Notes under the pieces: model-generated
The model's input: the letters and a program-made list of their open reading frames with translations, nothing else
What the model was told of the DNA's origin: nothing
Databases searched by the model: none
Program-made: the position numbers and the translations under genes
Origin: Endozoicomonas sp. 8E
GTDB lineage: Bacteria; Pseudomonadota; Gammaproteobacteria; Pseudomonadales; Endozoicomonadaceae
Direction of reading: 5' to 3'
Assembly: GCF_032883915.1 (NCBI RefSeq)
Contig: NZ_CP120717.1
Coordinates: 2,115,697 to 2,179,696 of the forward strand
DNA length: 64,000 nt
In this document: positions 10,309-20,308 of the stretch, one piece after another
Position numbering within the stretch: the first letter of the stretch is position 1
Layout: every line of letters begins with the position of its first letter

Positions 10309-13300
10309 TCCGGTAAACTAAAATGTTCACCAGTATCACGGTGGTTTGCTGAGGTTGCCGATGGAAAGCTTGATTGAGGGGCATTACTCTTATCATGACT
10401 GTGAACTTTCTGATCACCATCCTTTTGCAACTCATAGAGAGCACCCAGAGTGTAGGAGTAAGGAATACTTTCTGCATGGGAAAATGACCATTTAGGCACA
10501 TTTTCCCTGAAATATTTCTCCCAGCTATTCTCAAACAGTTTTATGGTGCGATCACGGCGTTCGCGGAACTGCAGATAATTTTCGTGTCGAGTCCAGCCAT
10601 ACATTCTGTTGCTGGCTTTAACACGGTTTGCATACGCTTCATCGGTTTCATTGAAGCGTTGAGGCGAGTCAATAGCGGTACGTTTCACATATTCATCTTG
10701 CGTTTCACCCAAGCCTGTCCAGCGATGCATCTTGTCAAGGCCTCGGCCCAGGGGGCCACCCAGCCATTGAGTGAGTATCTTGTTGTCGTTTATAAAGAAG
10801 TCGAAAGTGAGACTCGACGCCAGAGCGAATCCGAAGGTTTGAGCATAGGTTAATCCGAATATAAGTCCATGGACGTATGATCCGACAGTGGCTATCGGAC
10901 CCAGCACGAGACCGCCTGTGGCTGAGGCCAGCGTTTTCACTTTTTGCGGTGTCACCCGCTGCAGCAGCGGTACCTGAACCCCTTGTCCGGAACCCATGGA
11001 TCTCAGTATTTCGGGCACCAGGCGGGAAATGCTGAGATACCTGTGGGGATTGGCGTTGTACTGTCTGGCAAACAATATTGAACCAGTTCTTAGCAGAATG
11101 ACTGAAGCAGCGGCCTTACCCAATGGCATGGCCAGACCGCCCACTTCAGAGACCTGTTCAATTCCGCTGTGGAAGGCGTATTGGTCGGTCCGGTCAAGAT
11201 CAACACCGAAGCGTTCCAACCAGTGCTGGAAAGGTGTGAGCATCCGGTGCAGGTAATCGCCCCTGTTGGTCAGATCCAGAAGATAGAGGAACGACATGTT
11301 CGAGAGGGACAGCCCGGCAGCCTGCCGGGCAGTATGGGTTACCAGTAGCGGTTTGTAGCTGGTGTAGTACCAGGTGACAGCCTGTACCAGAAAGGCTGAA
11401 GGTTTAATCCAGTAGTCCGATAGCTGTTGCTCAACCGCTACGGCACGAGCCTGCATCAATGTGTCATGGATAATCTTGGGCAGGTCTGATTCAGACAGGC
11501 CAGCAGCATTGGCATAGGGTGTCAGGGTATTATGAACACTGGTCAGGAATGCCAGTGTCTTACGACCATTTTCAAAGGCAATATCGTCAAGAGCATAGTT
11601 GGCGATGACAGCAGCCGCATACTCCTTCATGCCGTCAACAGACTCTTTCATACCTTCCGGACCGGTTGTTGTAACAGTTACAGGAGAAAAGGTGCTCTGT
11701 ATGAATTCCTCAGCACCGCTGTCGGACAGCATCCGGACAACGGCCTTGAAGCGAGATACATCGATGCCGTGTTTGTAACGTCCTTCATGCAGCAAAGTTA
11801 TGATCTTGCTGCCAATAGCAGAATGGGTAGCAAAGTATTTTGAGAAGGTTTTCAGATTCCCGGGGTCACATTCGAAGAAGCGAAAGGCTGCTAATTCTGC
11901 CAGGTCTATTGCAGCTTCCGGGGCTTGTTTCTTGAGAGCCAGTTCCCGGATCAGTTGCCCGATCTCGCCGGCAGCACCATCCTCACTGTCTGGTTGTACC
12001 TGTTTGTTTCTCTGGGCGTTAACCCGTCGTTCATTGGTGTCAGCAGGTGCGGGTTTGAGACCCACGACTTTTTCCAATGCTCTTATAGCAGTGGCTAGCT
12101 CACGATCAAGAACGTATCCTGGTTTCGGGCCCGGACGAGATATTTGCCTGTCAAGATCATTCTCGATGGCTGTAATGCGCTCAATAGCAAGTGCCGCTGC
12201 CGGTGCACCTTTTCTGGTCCCGGTGTAAGCGTCCTCCTCATCGAGCTGGGCATTCGCTGTCTGAAGTTTGTGAATCAGGCTTTCTTGTTGAGCGTTCACT
12301 GTCTTAAGTTTCTGAAGCAGGCGTTCTTTTTGTGCGTCAACATCATCATTGCCATCAAAATCCTGAATGTTCAAATGTGCGGCAATAGCTATATAGCGAG
12401 CTTTGATTGCAGCTTCTTTATCAGGCTGTCCTGTTGCGTCAAATGTTGCGGCCACCGCCTGGTTGATTTCATGAATTTTTTTTCTGATGAGTCTCGATTG
12501 CTCTTCCGGTGGCTGGGTATCATCCCAGTTATCAATACCAAGCTCTGCTGCCAGTTCAGTGTTGCGAGTGTTTGTGGCTTTAGCTCTGGCATCACGAACT
12601 CGTTTTTCCAGCTCCGGGACTCGCTTGTTATCCTGCTTAAGCTGATTTATCGAGTTTTTCGTCTCTTTCAACACCTGACGAAGCTCTTTAAGCTCATCCT
12701 CAGCCTGCTGTATGAGTTGCTCTACCCTCGGCTTTATCTCACTACTGGCAGTGGCTATTGTCGTTTTGCGATGCAATGTTTCGACCAGCTCGACTAGCTC
12801 AACGAGTTCAGCCTCTCTTACCAGCAGCCCTTCCAGTTCGCTTTCCATCCCAAGCATCTGCCCGGCAAGGTCGCCAATAACTTTGGAAGCAAAGCTTTCG
12901 TCTCCGGCAGAAGAATCGCCAGACACTTTGTTGATGATGGGTATCAGTTTATGAATATCCTGAACAAAATATCGGTTAGCGAGAAGGTCTTTAAGCGCGG
13001 GTTTGAAGCCGAAGTGTTTTACGAGTTGAGTATGCATCCAGGTTGGCGTGATGACCGAAGAAACGACTCTGACGTGTCCTGTAGTGAATTCAAATTCATC
13101 TGCTCCATCTGGAGCAGCACTGCTCAATGCCTGCTGAAAAGCTTCATAGTATGCAAGCGCCACCAGTTTCTCTTCATATGATCGTGTCGCCAGTCCATCT
13201 TCGTTAAGTCCGGTGTTGTGCTGTGCAGCTAACTCCTCCAGCAGTACCATCTGTCTGCTTCGAATGACGTACTGGTAGGTTTTGACCTTGTCTGCTTTGA

Positions 13301-14345
13301 CTTTTGCAGTGCCTTCGGGAACGGGGGGATAGCCGTTAAATTCTTCCAGAAGAGGGTAGAGAACATCTTGCACAAAGACGACATCGGACGGATGCTGTTT
13401 CTGGCCACGGAAAAAAATAATCTCCTCCGCAGTCTCAGTCACTTCCAGTATTGGATAACCAGCAGGTACAGGATAAGCCTGTGTCTCACCATCGACGTGT
13501 ACAACATAGCCAACGGGTTTAAGGTATGACAGCAGATCAGTCAGGGCTTTCTGTTGCAAGTTTTCTTCCAGAACATGGACCTGGGTATAAGCCAGGGTGG
13601 CTGCTGTGAAAAGAGCTTCATCATTGACAAAGAGCGTTTGACCCAGACTTTGCAATCCAGGAGGCGGATCGCCTGCTGCGATGAGACGCATAAAGGTGCG
13701 CCCGTTCACCTCCACTTCATCTGCTTCAATGGTGGCAAGGGCTGCATAGTGATTATTTGCGCCAAGATTTCCTGCTCTTGTGTGGGCAGCGTTCAGCACT
13801 CGGACCAGTTGTTTGGGACTGGCCACTTTCGTCAACGGTTGTAATGATTGGATGCCATCTAACTGAGCACGAACAGCTTCAATTGACGCCTGATGGGTCA
13901 TTGCTTCTCTGACTTCAATGACCAGTTTGTTGTCTTCAAGGTTATGGGTGAACTTGAATACCCCCTCGTTACCGACCTTGAGGACTTTGGTATACTTCTG
14001 AGCAGCGTCATTTTCGTCGGTTTCAAACAGGTCAACACTGGAAACCCCACCTTCGATACCAGAAAGAACGCCTGTGAAGTCTTCAGAAGGAGCCTCATAG
14101 CCCGCTCTGGCTTCAGCCTGAGCAGGATAGGTGGTTGTAAAGGACTTGAGTATTGGCAGCGAGTCATCGTCTAACGTTGGTTTAACTATGGCTTCACGCT
14201 GAGTAAACTCCACAGGTTCATTGCCCGGAATATAGACAAATTTTGTCTGAAGCCTGCGATCGGGCAGTGCGTCTGTGCCAATGATGGAAGAGCTGATTGC
14301 AATGGCCACTGCAAGGCTTAGTGCATTGGAGCGGGCATTTGTCAT
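10299..14345 (-). CDS. Gene 3: array protein with shortened middle and C-domain, 1,348 aa
   Basis: This is a compact paralogue. The signal peptide is present, but the usual ALA end is ALP (TDALPDRRL), so cleavage may shift two residues to TDA. N-terminal and helical domains are normal to about 490. The middle is reduced to a coiled coil (VELVELVE, LKELRQVLKETK), LGIDNWDDTQPPEEQ, one LNIQDFDGNDDVDAQ module and RITAIENDLDRQ. The C-terminal domain lacks the FDFDDEF block and, separately, the block between LLHEG and YKHGIDVSRF that its paralogues keep; both gaps are in frame. The hydrophobic segment and the YGWTRHENYLQFRERRD box are intact. The tail runs on through a QKVHSHDKSNAP stretch and ends inside an intergenic repeat, which supplies the last residues and the TGA. 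The product is probably still exported. Confidence 0.93.
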   Translation of the reverse strand: MTNARSNALSLAVAIAISSSIIGTDALPDRRLQTKFVYIPGNEPVEFTQREAIVKPTLDDDSLPILKSFTTTYPAQAEARAGYEAPSEDFTGVLSGIEGGVSSVDLFETDENDAAQKYTKVLKVGNEGVFKFTHNLEDNKLVIEVREAMTHQASIEAVRAQLDGIQSLQPLTKVASPKQLVRVLNAAHTRAGNLGANNHYAALATIEADEVEVNGRTFMRLIAAGDPPPGLQSLGQTLFVNDEALFTAATLAYTQVHVLEENLQQKALTDLLSYLKPVGYVVHVDGETQAYPVPAGYPILEVTETAEEIIFFRGQKQHPSDVVFVQDVLYPLLEEFNGYPPVPEGTAKVKADKVKTYQYVIRSRQMVLLEELAAQHNTGLNEDGLATRSYEEKLVALAYYEAFQQALSSAAPDGADEFEFTTGHVRVVSSVITPTWMHTQLVKHFGFKPALKDLLANRYFVQDIHKLIPIINKVSGDSSAGDESFASKVIGDLAGQMLGMESELEGLLVREAELVELVELVETLHRKTTIATASSEIKPRVEQLIQQAEDELKELRQVLKETKNSINQLKQDNKRVPELEKRVRDARAKATNTRNTELAAELGIDNWDDTQPPEEQSRLIRKKIHEINQAVAATFDATGQPDKEAAIKARYIAIAAHLNIQDFDGNDDVDAQKERLLQKLKTVNAQQESLIHKLQTANAQLDEEDAYTGTRKGAPAAALAIERITAIENDLDRQISRPGPKPGYVLDRELATAIRALEKVVGLKPAPADTNERRVNAQRNKQVQPDSEDGAAGEIGQLIRELALKKQAPEAAIDLAELAAFRFFECDPGNLKTFSKYFATHSAIGSKIITLLHEGRYKHGIDVSRFKAVVRMLSDSGAEEFIQSTFSPVTVTTTGPEGMKESVDGMKEYAAAVIANYALDDIAFENGRKTLAFLTSVHNTLTPYANAAGLSESDLPKIIHDTLMQARAVAVEQQLSDYWIKPSAFLVQAVTWYYTSYKPLLVTHTARQAAGLSLSNMSFLYLLDLTNRGDYLHRMLTPFQHWLERFGVDLDRTDQYAFHSGIEQVSEVGGLAMPLGKAAASVILLRTGSILFARQYNANPHRYLSISRLVPEILRSMGSGQGVQVPLLQRVTPQKVKTLASATGGLVLGPIATVGSYVHGLIFGLTYAQTFGFALASSLTFDFFINDNKILTQWLGGPLGRGLDKMHRWTGLGETQDEYVKRTAIDSPQRFNETDEAYANRVKASNRMYGWTRHENYLQFRERRDRTIKLFENSWEKYFRENVPKWSFSHAESIPYSYTLGALYELQKDGDQKVHSHDKSNAPQSSFPSATSANHRDTGEHFSLPEQP

Positions 14346-14425
14346 TTTACTACCTCAAAGCTGAGTACTTTTATTTATTGCGAGGAAAAGTGATTTTCGC
14401 TCCCGGCGAGGAAGCAATTTTCAAA
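14346..14425 (-). promoter_or_regulatory. Leader of gene 3
   Basis: The leader has AATCACTTTTCCTCGCAAT and the palindrome CTCAGCTTTGAG (14351-14367 with flanks), with GAGG spaced for the ATG at 14345. One arm base differs from the consensus. Confidence 0.65.
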
Positions 14426-14472
14426 GGCTTATGGCTGTCAATCGCTCATGGCTGTCAATCGCTCATGGCTGT
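14426..14472. repeat. 17-bp tandem repeat, nearly three units
   Basis: CGCTCATGGCTGTCAAT repeats head to tail between genes 4 and 3 (about 2.8 units). On the gene strand each junction reads ATTGACAGCC, so a perfect TTGACA (a -35-like hexamer) recurs, but I find no matching -10 at normal spacing. Confidence 0.85.
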
Positions 14473-14673
14473 TCCGGTAAGCTGTTGAATGAATTTAGTT
14501 CACACTGGCAAAGTCCAATGCCAGTAAAATTGAGTGTTTTTTCAGGGATGGAATGCATTCATACTTTCTAACAGGCTTCAATCAATAGCCTGATCTGAAA
14601 GAAACCATTACGTATTCCTTTATTCTGGTTTCATTTGTATGACTATGAAGGGGCTATTCACTGGTTTCTGATA
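14473..14673. other. Rest of the gap between genes 4 and 3: no gene seen
   Basis: About 200 bp without a supported gene. It holds a 7-bp inverted repeat, ACTGGCA / TGCCAGT, near 14502-14523, and a 6-bp one, CAGGCT / AGCCTG, near 14571-14591; neither is followed by a U-tract, so they are not convincing terminators. A weak promoter-like pair on the gene strand (TTGATT at 14580-14585, TATGAA at 14558-14563, 16-bp spacing) could serve gene 3. Confidence 0.4.
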
Positions 14674-17600
14674 TCAAAGTTCGTCATGGGTATTCTTATC
14701 TTCCAGATCGAACTTCTTAACCTCAAGACCAGCCATTGCTGCTTTCACGGCTGTGGGGATGGTGGTTGATTTGGTTTGAGGGTTATGTCTCTTGTCATCA
14801 CTCTTTTGCCAATCGTAGGGGGTTCCCAGAGTGTAGGAGTAAGGAATACTTTCTGCATGGGAAAACGACCATTTAGGCACATTTTTCCGGAAGTATTTCT
14901 CCCAACCATTCTCAAATAGTTTCATGGTGCGATCACGGCGTTCACGGAACTGCAGGTAATTTTCGTGTCGAGTCCAGCCATGTATCATGTCATTTGTTTC
15001 AACACGATCTGTATAGGCTCCATCGGCTTCACTGAAGCGTTGAGGCGAAGCAGTATCGGTACGCATCACATATTCATCGTCCGTTTCACCTGCGCCTAGC
15101 CAGCGATTAATCCTGTCAAGGCTACGGCCCAGAGGTCCACCCAGCCATTGAGTGAGCATCTTGTTGTTGTTCATAAAGAAGTCGAAAGTAAGACCCGACG
15201 CCAGAGCAAATCCAAAGGTTTGAGCATAAGTGAATCCAGATATAAGGCCATGGGCGTATGCTCCGAAAGTGGTTACCGGACCCAGCACCAGACCGGCTGT
15301 GCTCGAGGCCAGAGTTTTCACTTTTTGCGGTGTCGCTCTGTGCAGCAAGGGTACCTGAACCCCTTGCCCGGAACCCATGGATTTCACTATTTCGGGCATC
15401 AGGCGTGAAATGCTGCGATACCTGTGTGGGTTGGCGTTGTGCTGTCTGGCAAATAGCATAGAGCCGGTTTGCAGCAGAATGACTGATGACGCGGCCTTAC
15501 CCAACGGCATGACCATCCCGCCCACCTCAGAGACTTGTTCAATTCCGCCGTGGTAGGCATATTGCCCGGTTCGGTCAAGATCAACACCGTAGCCTTCCAA
15601 CCAGTGCTGGAAAGGTATGAGCATCCGGTGCAGGTAATCACCCCTGTTGGTCAGATCCAGAAGATAGAGAAACGACATGTTCGAGAGGGATAGTACGCCA
15701 GCCTGCCGGGCGGTAAGGGTTGTCAACAGGGGTTTGTAGCTGGAGTAGTACCAGGTAACAGCCTGTACAAGAAAGGCTGAAGGTTTAACCCAGTAATTAT
15801 TTAGCTGCTGCTCAACTGCTGCGGCATCGGCCTGCATCAATGTACCATGGATAGTCTTGATCAGGTCTGATTCAGACAGTCCAGCGGTATTGGCATAAGG
15901 TGTCAGAGTTTCCTGAATATTGGTCAGGAATGCTGCCGTCCTGCGGCCATTTTCAAAGGCAATATCGTCAAGAACGTAGTTGGCAATGACAGCAGCTGCG
16001 TACTCTTTCATGCCGACAACAGACTCTTTCATACCCGCCGGGTCAGTTGCAGCCACTGGAGTAAGAGCACTTTTTATGAATTTCTCAACACCCCTGTCGG
16101 ACAACATCCGGACAGCAGCTTCGAAGTCAGTCAACTCGACACCGTGTTTGTAGCCAAGGAAGTGTTTAAATTCATCCATTGTCTGATAACCATCAATTCC
16201 TCTGACGGCTTTGATGTAGTTCTCAAGTTCAACCTTGCTGATCAGACCTTCATGCAGCAGAGTCATGATCTTGTTACCGCTGGCAGAACAGGAAGCGAAG
16301 TATTCTGAGAAGCTTTTCAGGTCCTCTGGTTTATGCTCGATATAGTGGATGGCAGTTTTGCCCATGCCGTGAATTGCTTCGTCGTATTGTCGAGGCCCTT
16401 TCTTTATCTCATTCCTGGCCTTTTGCACCAGGGTCTGGACTTTTTCCAGGGCATTCTGAGACTGATCTTCTAGAGACCCGAGAGGAGGCCCCGGGAAGCT
16501 CGTTTTCAGACGCCTGAAGACGTCCACAATTCGGCTGGCCTGAGCAAACGTCAGGTCGTCTCCGGCCATTGACTGCAAGCGAATGGGTGCAAATTCATCG
16601 TCAAAATCGAAACTCAAAAGGCAGGGTATTGCTTTACCACTTTCTACTGCTGATTGTGCCAGACCCATTGCAGCTTCCAGAGCTTGTTTCTTGAGAGAGT
16701 GCTGCTGCATGAATGAGTGGATCGCGTCCAGAACTTTTACCTGTTCCTGAATCTTTTGATTGGCAGTCGCCAGCTCATTTTCAGCTTCCTGTATTACCTG
16801 CCTGGCTCTGGCTACCTTAAGATCAAGAACATATTGGGGGTCAGGTTCCAGACGGGCGATTTGTCTGTCAAGCTCATTCTCAATGGCTGCGATACGCTCA
16901 TCAACATCAGGTTGACCCGCAACTAAAACCTCTCCTTCCAGCTCGCGAAGTTTTAGTTGAATCAGAATGTTCTGGTAGAGGGCAGTGTCATCTTCTTCAC
17001 AATCCTTAATGTTGAGTTGACGAGCAATTTTATTGTCTCTATCTCTGAAAACATCATTGTCATGAAACTCTTTTGCTTCTTCCCTTAATGCCTGAATTTT
17101 GCCTCTCAGAGCTTCCTTCTGTTCATCCAGACTGGTATCTTTTTTTAATTCCAGTTTCAGATCTTCGGCCAGTTTGGCAATGAAATCCTTGCCTCTTTCC
17201 TGAGCAGCCGAGTTTTCGCTACTGTCGATGTTCAGCTGTTTCTCTATAGCATCCAGAATCGCACTCTGTTCGCCTATGGCTCGCTCATTCGCCTCTTCGA
17301 CATGAAAGGTGAGACAGCCTTGAAGCTCCCTGACTATTTCTCCCTTTATTTCGTACGCAGCTTCTCTCCAGAGGCAATTACCCAGACCTTCCAGCGTTGT
17401 TTCGGTGAGATCATCGCTGTTAAGTGTGCTGCGAATTCTGGCAAGTCTCTCTGCTTTGTCATCTCCTTCACTGACTTTGATGTTGAGTGATTCTCCTACG
17501 GATTCCAGTATCTCCAGGGCCTCTTCCTCTGCCTTCTGTCTGAGTTCTTTAATGTTTTTCTGAATGGCCTCAGAAAGGGCGCGACGAAGATAATGCAGAT

Positions 17601-20286
17601 CATCCCTGTTATCGAGGTCGTCCAGCTTCAGAGCTATTTCCACAGCAGTCAGTTTCCGAAGTGCTTCAGACCTGGCTTTGGGGTGGCCTGATGTTCTGAT
17701 CTCTTCCAGCTCTTTTTTCAAGTCTGCAAGATGGCAGGCCACGCTGTGTATTGTTTTGTCCAGGGCGTTGTGGTCCTCTTCTACGCTGTCTTCATTCAGT
17801 TTAATTTCAAAAATCTCTGCCAGATTATTTTGCCTGGCCTCGGGGACAGAATCCTCAGAATCCTCTTGGTCTTGCATTGTCTCGATTTTGTGAAGCAGGG
17901 CATCAAGCAGGGCATCTTGTTGAGCGCCCATTGTCTTAATTTCCTGAAGCATGAGTTGTTTTTGATCATTCATTGCCTCAATTTTTTGCAGCAGGCGTTC
18001 ATGTTGAGCGTCAATATCTGCATCACCATCAAAGTCTTCAATGTTTAAATGTGCGGCAATGGTTGCATAGCGGGCTTTGGTTTCAGCTTCTTTTTCAGTA
18101 TCTGTTCTGCTGGCCTGTTGCTGAGAGTGTTGTTGATCGACCTGAACTGCCTGCTGCCTGAGGTGCTGCTGAATGGCCTGATGAATGGTCTGATGACGGG
18201 CTTCCATATCATCTTCGTTTTTTGGAACCAGGCCCAACTGACCTTCAACAATAGCCATTTTCTCCCGAAATACCTCATGGGTCTGGTCTTCGTAGTGTCG
18301 CAGATGGTTTTGAATGAATTGAAAGCGGATACCCGGATCCTTTTCATTGATTTGAAAAATACCGAGCTGGTGTTCTATGGCCGCCAGTGATTCTTCCAGA
18401 GGATCTCCTTCAGGTTTTCTTTTTGGGTGGATTCGCGCGATCATCAACTTGGAGATTCCATCAGAATTTATTTTGATGAGTCTGAGCTGGTCTTCTGGTA
18501 TCAGGGTGTCATCCTGGTTATCAATACCAGACTTCTCCGCCAGTCTGGTGTTGTAAGCTTCTCTGTCTTCTATGTTACTAACAAATCTTTGCTGATGTTT
18601 CTGTTGCCGGATTTTATAACCTTCTATATGGGCACGATGATCTGCAAGCAGATCCTCAACTTTCTGATAGAGTCGTTGTACTAAAGGTTTCTGCTTATCA
18701 CTGACATTGGGAGTATCGGTTGCGCGCTTTAACTGACGTTTAATCTGGGCCAGTTCGTCTTCTCTTACCTTCATCTTTTCCAGCTTGCTCTCCATAATCT
18801 GCCTGGAAATGTCGTCCTTGACTTTGGAGGCAAAGTGTCCGGGCTCACGAGAAGCGCCAAAGAAATTGCCAGCCATATTTTTGATAACGGGTATAAAAAC
18901 GTGAACTATATGAATAAAATACTCGTCACTCAGAAGCACTCTGAGTGCGGGGTTGAAGCTGAAGTGTTTTACGAGTTGGTTGTGTATCCGGGCTACCAAG
19001 ATGACTGAGGCAGCGGCTTTGACGTGTGGTGCTGTGAGTTCAAATTCATCTGCTCCATCCGGAGCGGCACTGGTTAATGCCTGCTGAAGAGATTCATAGT
19101 TAGCGAGCGTCTCCAGTTTATCTACGTATGCAAGTATCGGCAGAGCCTCTTCGTTAAGTTCAGTGTTGTGCAATGCAGCTAACTCCTCCAACACTGCCAT
19201 CTGTCTGCTTCGAATGACATACTGGTAGCTTCTGACCTTGTCTATTTTAACCTTTGCTGTTGCTTCGGGGGCATTGCCGAGAACATCTTCCCAAGGATGA
19301 TAGAGGCTTTGCACAAAAGCGTGATCGGCCGGATTCTGCTTCTGACCACGGAAAACAATCCTGTCCTCGCTGGCTTCAGTCACTTCCAGTTTTGGGTAGT
19401 CAGAAGGGACAGGATAAGTCTGTGCGTTATCTTCGACGTGTACAACATAGCCGACGGGTTTCTGGTATGACAACAGATTATTGAGCGCTTCCTGTTGTAA
19501 TTTTTCCCCCAGAACATGAACCTGGGTATAGGCCGAGGCGGCGGCTGCTAAAAGTATCTCATCATTGACAAAGAGTGATTGCCCCAGACGTTTCATTTCA
19601 GGGAGCTGATCTTCGGAAGCGATAAGACGCATGAAGGTGCGCCCGTTCACCATAACTTCGTCTACTTCAATGGTGACGAGGTTAACAAAGTTATCAGCTT
19701 CGCCAAGGTTTCCTGCCCTTTCATTCGCACCTTTCAGCAATCCGGCCAATTGTTCGGGGTTGGCGACTTTCGTTAACGATTCTAATGGCTGGGTGTCACC
19801 TGATTGAGCACGAACAGCCCCAATGGCATCCTGGTGGGTCATGCCGTCTCTGACTTCAATAACCAGTGCCTTTTCTGCAAGGCTATGGGTGAACTTGAAG
19901 ATGCCCTCGTTACCTACCTTCAGGATTTTGGTGTATTTTTGAGCAACGCCGTCATCGTCTGTTTCAAACTGGTCAACCGTGGAAACACCGCCATCAATGC
20001 CAGAAAGAACATCTGTGAAACCATCAGAAGGAACGTTATAGCCCGCCCTGGCTTGAGCCTGATCAGGGTAGGTGGTTGTACAGGATTTGGGTATTGGTTG
20101 CTGGTCACGACCTAAAGTTGGCTGCACCACGACCTCACCCTGAGTAAACTCCACTTGTCCACTGCCCGGAATATCGATCGATTTTGTCTGCAGCCTGCGA
20201 TCGACCATCGCCTGTGTTCCAGTGATGAAAGAGCTGATCGCAAAGGCCACTGCATAGCTTAAGGCGTTAGGGCGGGCATTTGTCAT
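14674..20286 (-). CDS. Gene 4: giant exported array protein ending in HDEL, 1,870 aa
   Basis: The signal peptide has AMV instead of ALA before DRRLQ, so cleavage may be after TQA. The middle (about 490-1,180) is rich in coiled coil: IKRQLKRATD, two LG[IL]-acidic-loop modules (LGIFQINEKD, LGLVPKNEDD), a glutamine-rich run near HQAIQQHLRQQ, LNIEDFDGDADIDAQ and several heptad-like MxxQ helices. The C-terminal domain spans about 1,183-1,812. The tail reads LEVKKFDLEDKN and finishes T-HDEL, the codons CAT GAC GAA CTT TGA being read directly from the complement of 14674-14688. HDEL is a classical ER-retrieval signal in eukaryotes; the same tail in genes 11 and 12 ends RDEL. The start lies 9 bp from the gene 5 stop, which overlaps its ribosome-binding site, so genes 5 and 4 are probably translationally coupled. 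Confidence 0.95.
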   Translation of the reverse strand: MTNARPNALSYAVAFAISSFITGTQAMVDRRLQTKSIDIPGSGQVEFTQGEVVVQPTLGRDQQPIPKSCTTTYPDQAQARAGYNVPSDGFTDVLSGIDGGVSTVDQFETDDDGVAQKYTKILKVGNEGIFKFTHSLAEKALVIEVRDGMTHQDAIGAVRAQSGDTQPLESLTKVANPEQLAGLLKGANERAGNLGEADNFVNLVTIEVDEVMVNGRTFMRLIASEDQLPEMKRLGQSLFVNDEILLAAAASAYTQVHVLGEKLQQEALNNLLSYQKPVGYVVHVEDNAQTYPVPSDYPKLEVTEASEDRIVFRGQKQNPADHAFVQSLYHPWEDVLGNAPEATAKVKIDKVRSYQYVIRSRQMAVLEELAALHNTELNEEALPILAYVDKLETLANYESLQQALTSAAPDGADEFELTAPHVKAAASVILVARIHNQLVKHFSFNPALRVLLSDEYFIHIVHVFIPVIKNMAGNFFGASREPGHFASKVKDDISRQIMESKLEKMKVREDELAQIKRQLKRATDTPNVSDKQKPLVQRLYQKVEDLLADHRAHIEGYKIRQQKHQQRFVSNIEDREAYNTRLAEKSGIDNQDDTLIPEDQLRLIKINSDGISKLMIARIHPKRKPEGDPLEESLAAIEHQLGIFQINEKDPGIRFQFIQNHLRHYEDQTHEVFREKMAIVEGQLGLVPKNEDDMEARHQTIHQAIQQHLRQQAVQVDQQHSQQQASRTDTEKEAETKARYATIAAHLNIEDFDGDADIDAQHERLLQKIEAMNDQKQLMLQEIKTMGAQQDALLDALLHKIETMQDQEDSEDSVPEARQNNLAEIFEIKLNEDSVEEDHNALDKTIHSVACHLADLKKELEEIRTSGHPKARSEALRKLTAVEIALKLDDLDNRDDLHYLRRALSEAIQKNIKELRQKAEEEALEILESVGESLNIKVSEGDDKAERLARIRSTLNSDDLTETTLEGLGNCLWREAAYEIKGEIVRELQGCLTFHVEEANERAIGEQSAILDAIEKQLNIDSSENSAAQERGKDFIAKLAEDLKLELKKDTSLDEQKEALRGKIQALREEAKEFHDNDVFRDRDNKIARQLNIKDCEEDDTALYQNILIQLKLRELEGEVLVAGQPDVDERIAAIENELDRQIARLEPDPQYVLDLKVARARQVIQEAENELATANQKIQEQVKVLDAIHSFMQQHSLKKQALEAAMGLAQSAVESGKAIPCLLSFDFDDEFAPIRLQSMAGDDLTFAQASRIVDVFRRLKTSFPGPPLGSLEDQSQNALEKVQTLVQKARNEIKKGPRQYDEAIHGMGKTAIHYIEHKPEDLKSFSEYFASCSASGNKIMTLLHEGLISKVELENYIKAVRGIDGYQTMDEFKHFLGYKHGVELTDFEAAVRMLSDRGVEKFIKSALTPVAATDPAGMKESVVGMKEYAAAVIANYVLDDIAFENGRRTAAFLTNIQETLTPYANTAGLSESDLIKTIHGTLMQADAAAVEQQLNNYWVKPSAFLVQAVTWYYSSYKPLLTTLTARQAGVLSLSNMSFLYLLDLTNRGDYLHRMLIPFQHWLEGYGVDLDRTGQYAYHGGIEQVSEVGGMVMPLGKAASSVILLQTGSMLFARQHNANPHRYRSISRLMPEIVKSMGSGQGVQVPLLHRATPQKVKTLASSTAGLVLGPVTTFGAYAHGLISGFTYAQTFGFALASGLTFDFFMNNNKMLTQWLGGPLGRSLDRINRWLGAGETDDEYVMRTDTASPQRFSEADGAYTDRVETNDMIHGWTRHENYLQFRERRDRTMKLFENGWEKYFRKNVPKWSFSHAESIPYSYTLGTPYDWQKSDDKRHNPQTKSTTIPTAVKAAMAGLEVKKFDLEDKNTHDEL

Positions 20287-20308
20287 TCCGCTACCTCAGC
20301 GCGGAGTA
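20287..20308 (-). promoter_or_regulatory. Truncated leader of gene 4, fused to the end of gene 5
   Basis: Only the last part of the leader remains. The palindrome is altered to TACTCCGCGCTGAGGTA (20292-20308), and the gene 5 stop TGA (20296-20298) lies within CTGAGG, so gene 5's stop and gene 4's ribosome-binding site overlap. This favours translational coupling. Confidence 0.7.

Noticed and set aside
14558-14585. Sigma-70 promoter for gene 3 (TTGATT, 16 bp, TATGAA)
   Set aside because: Both hexamers are weak matches and not conserved at other junctions; mentioned only in the gap description.
14502-14591. Rho-independent terminators after gene 4
   Set aside because: Short 6-7 bp stems with 8-9 nt loops and no U-tract on the gene strand.
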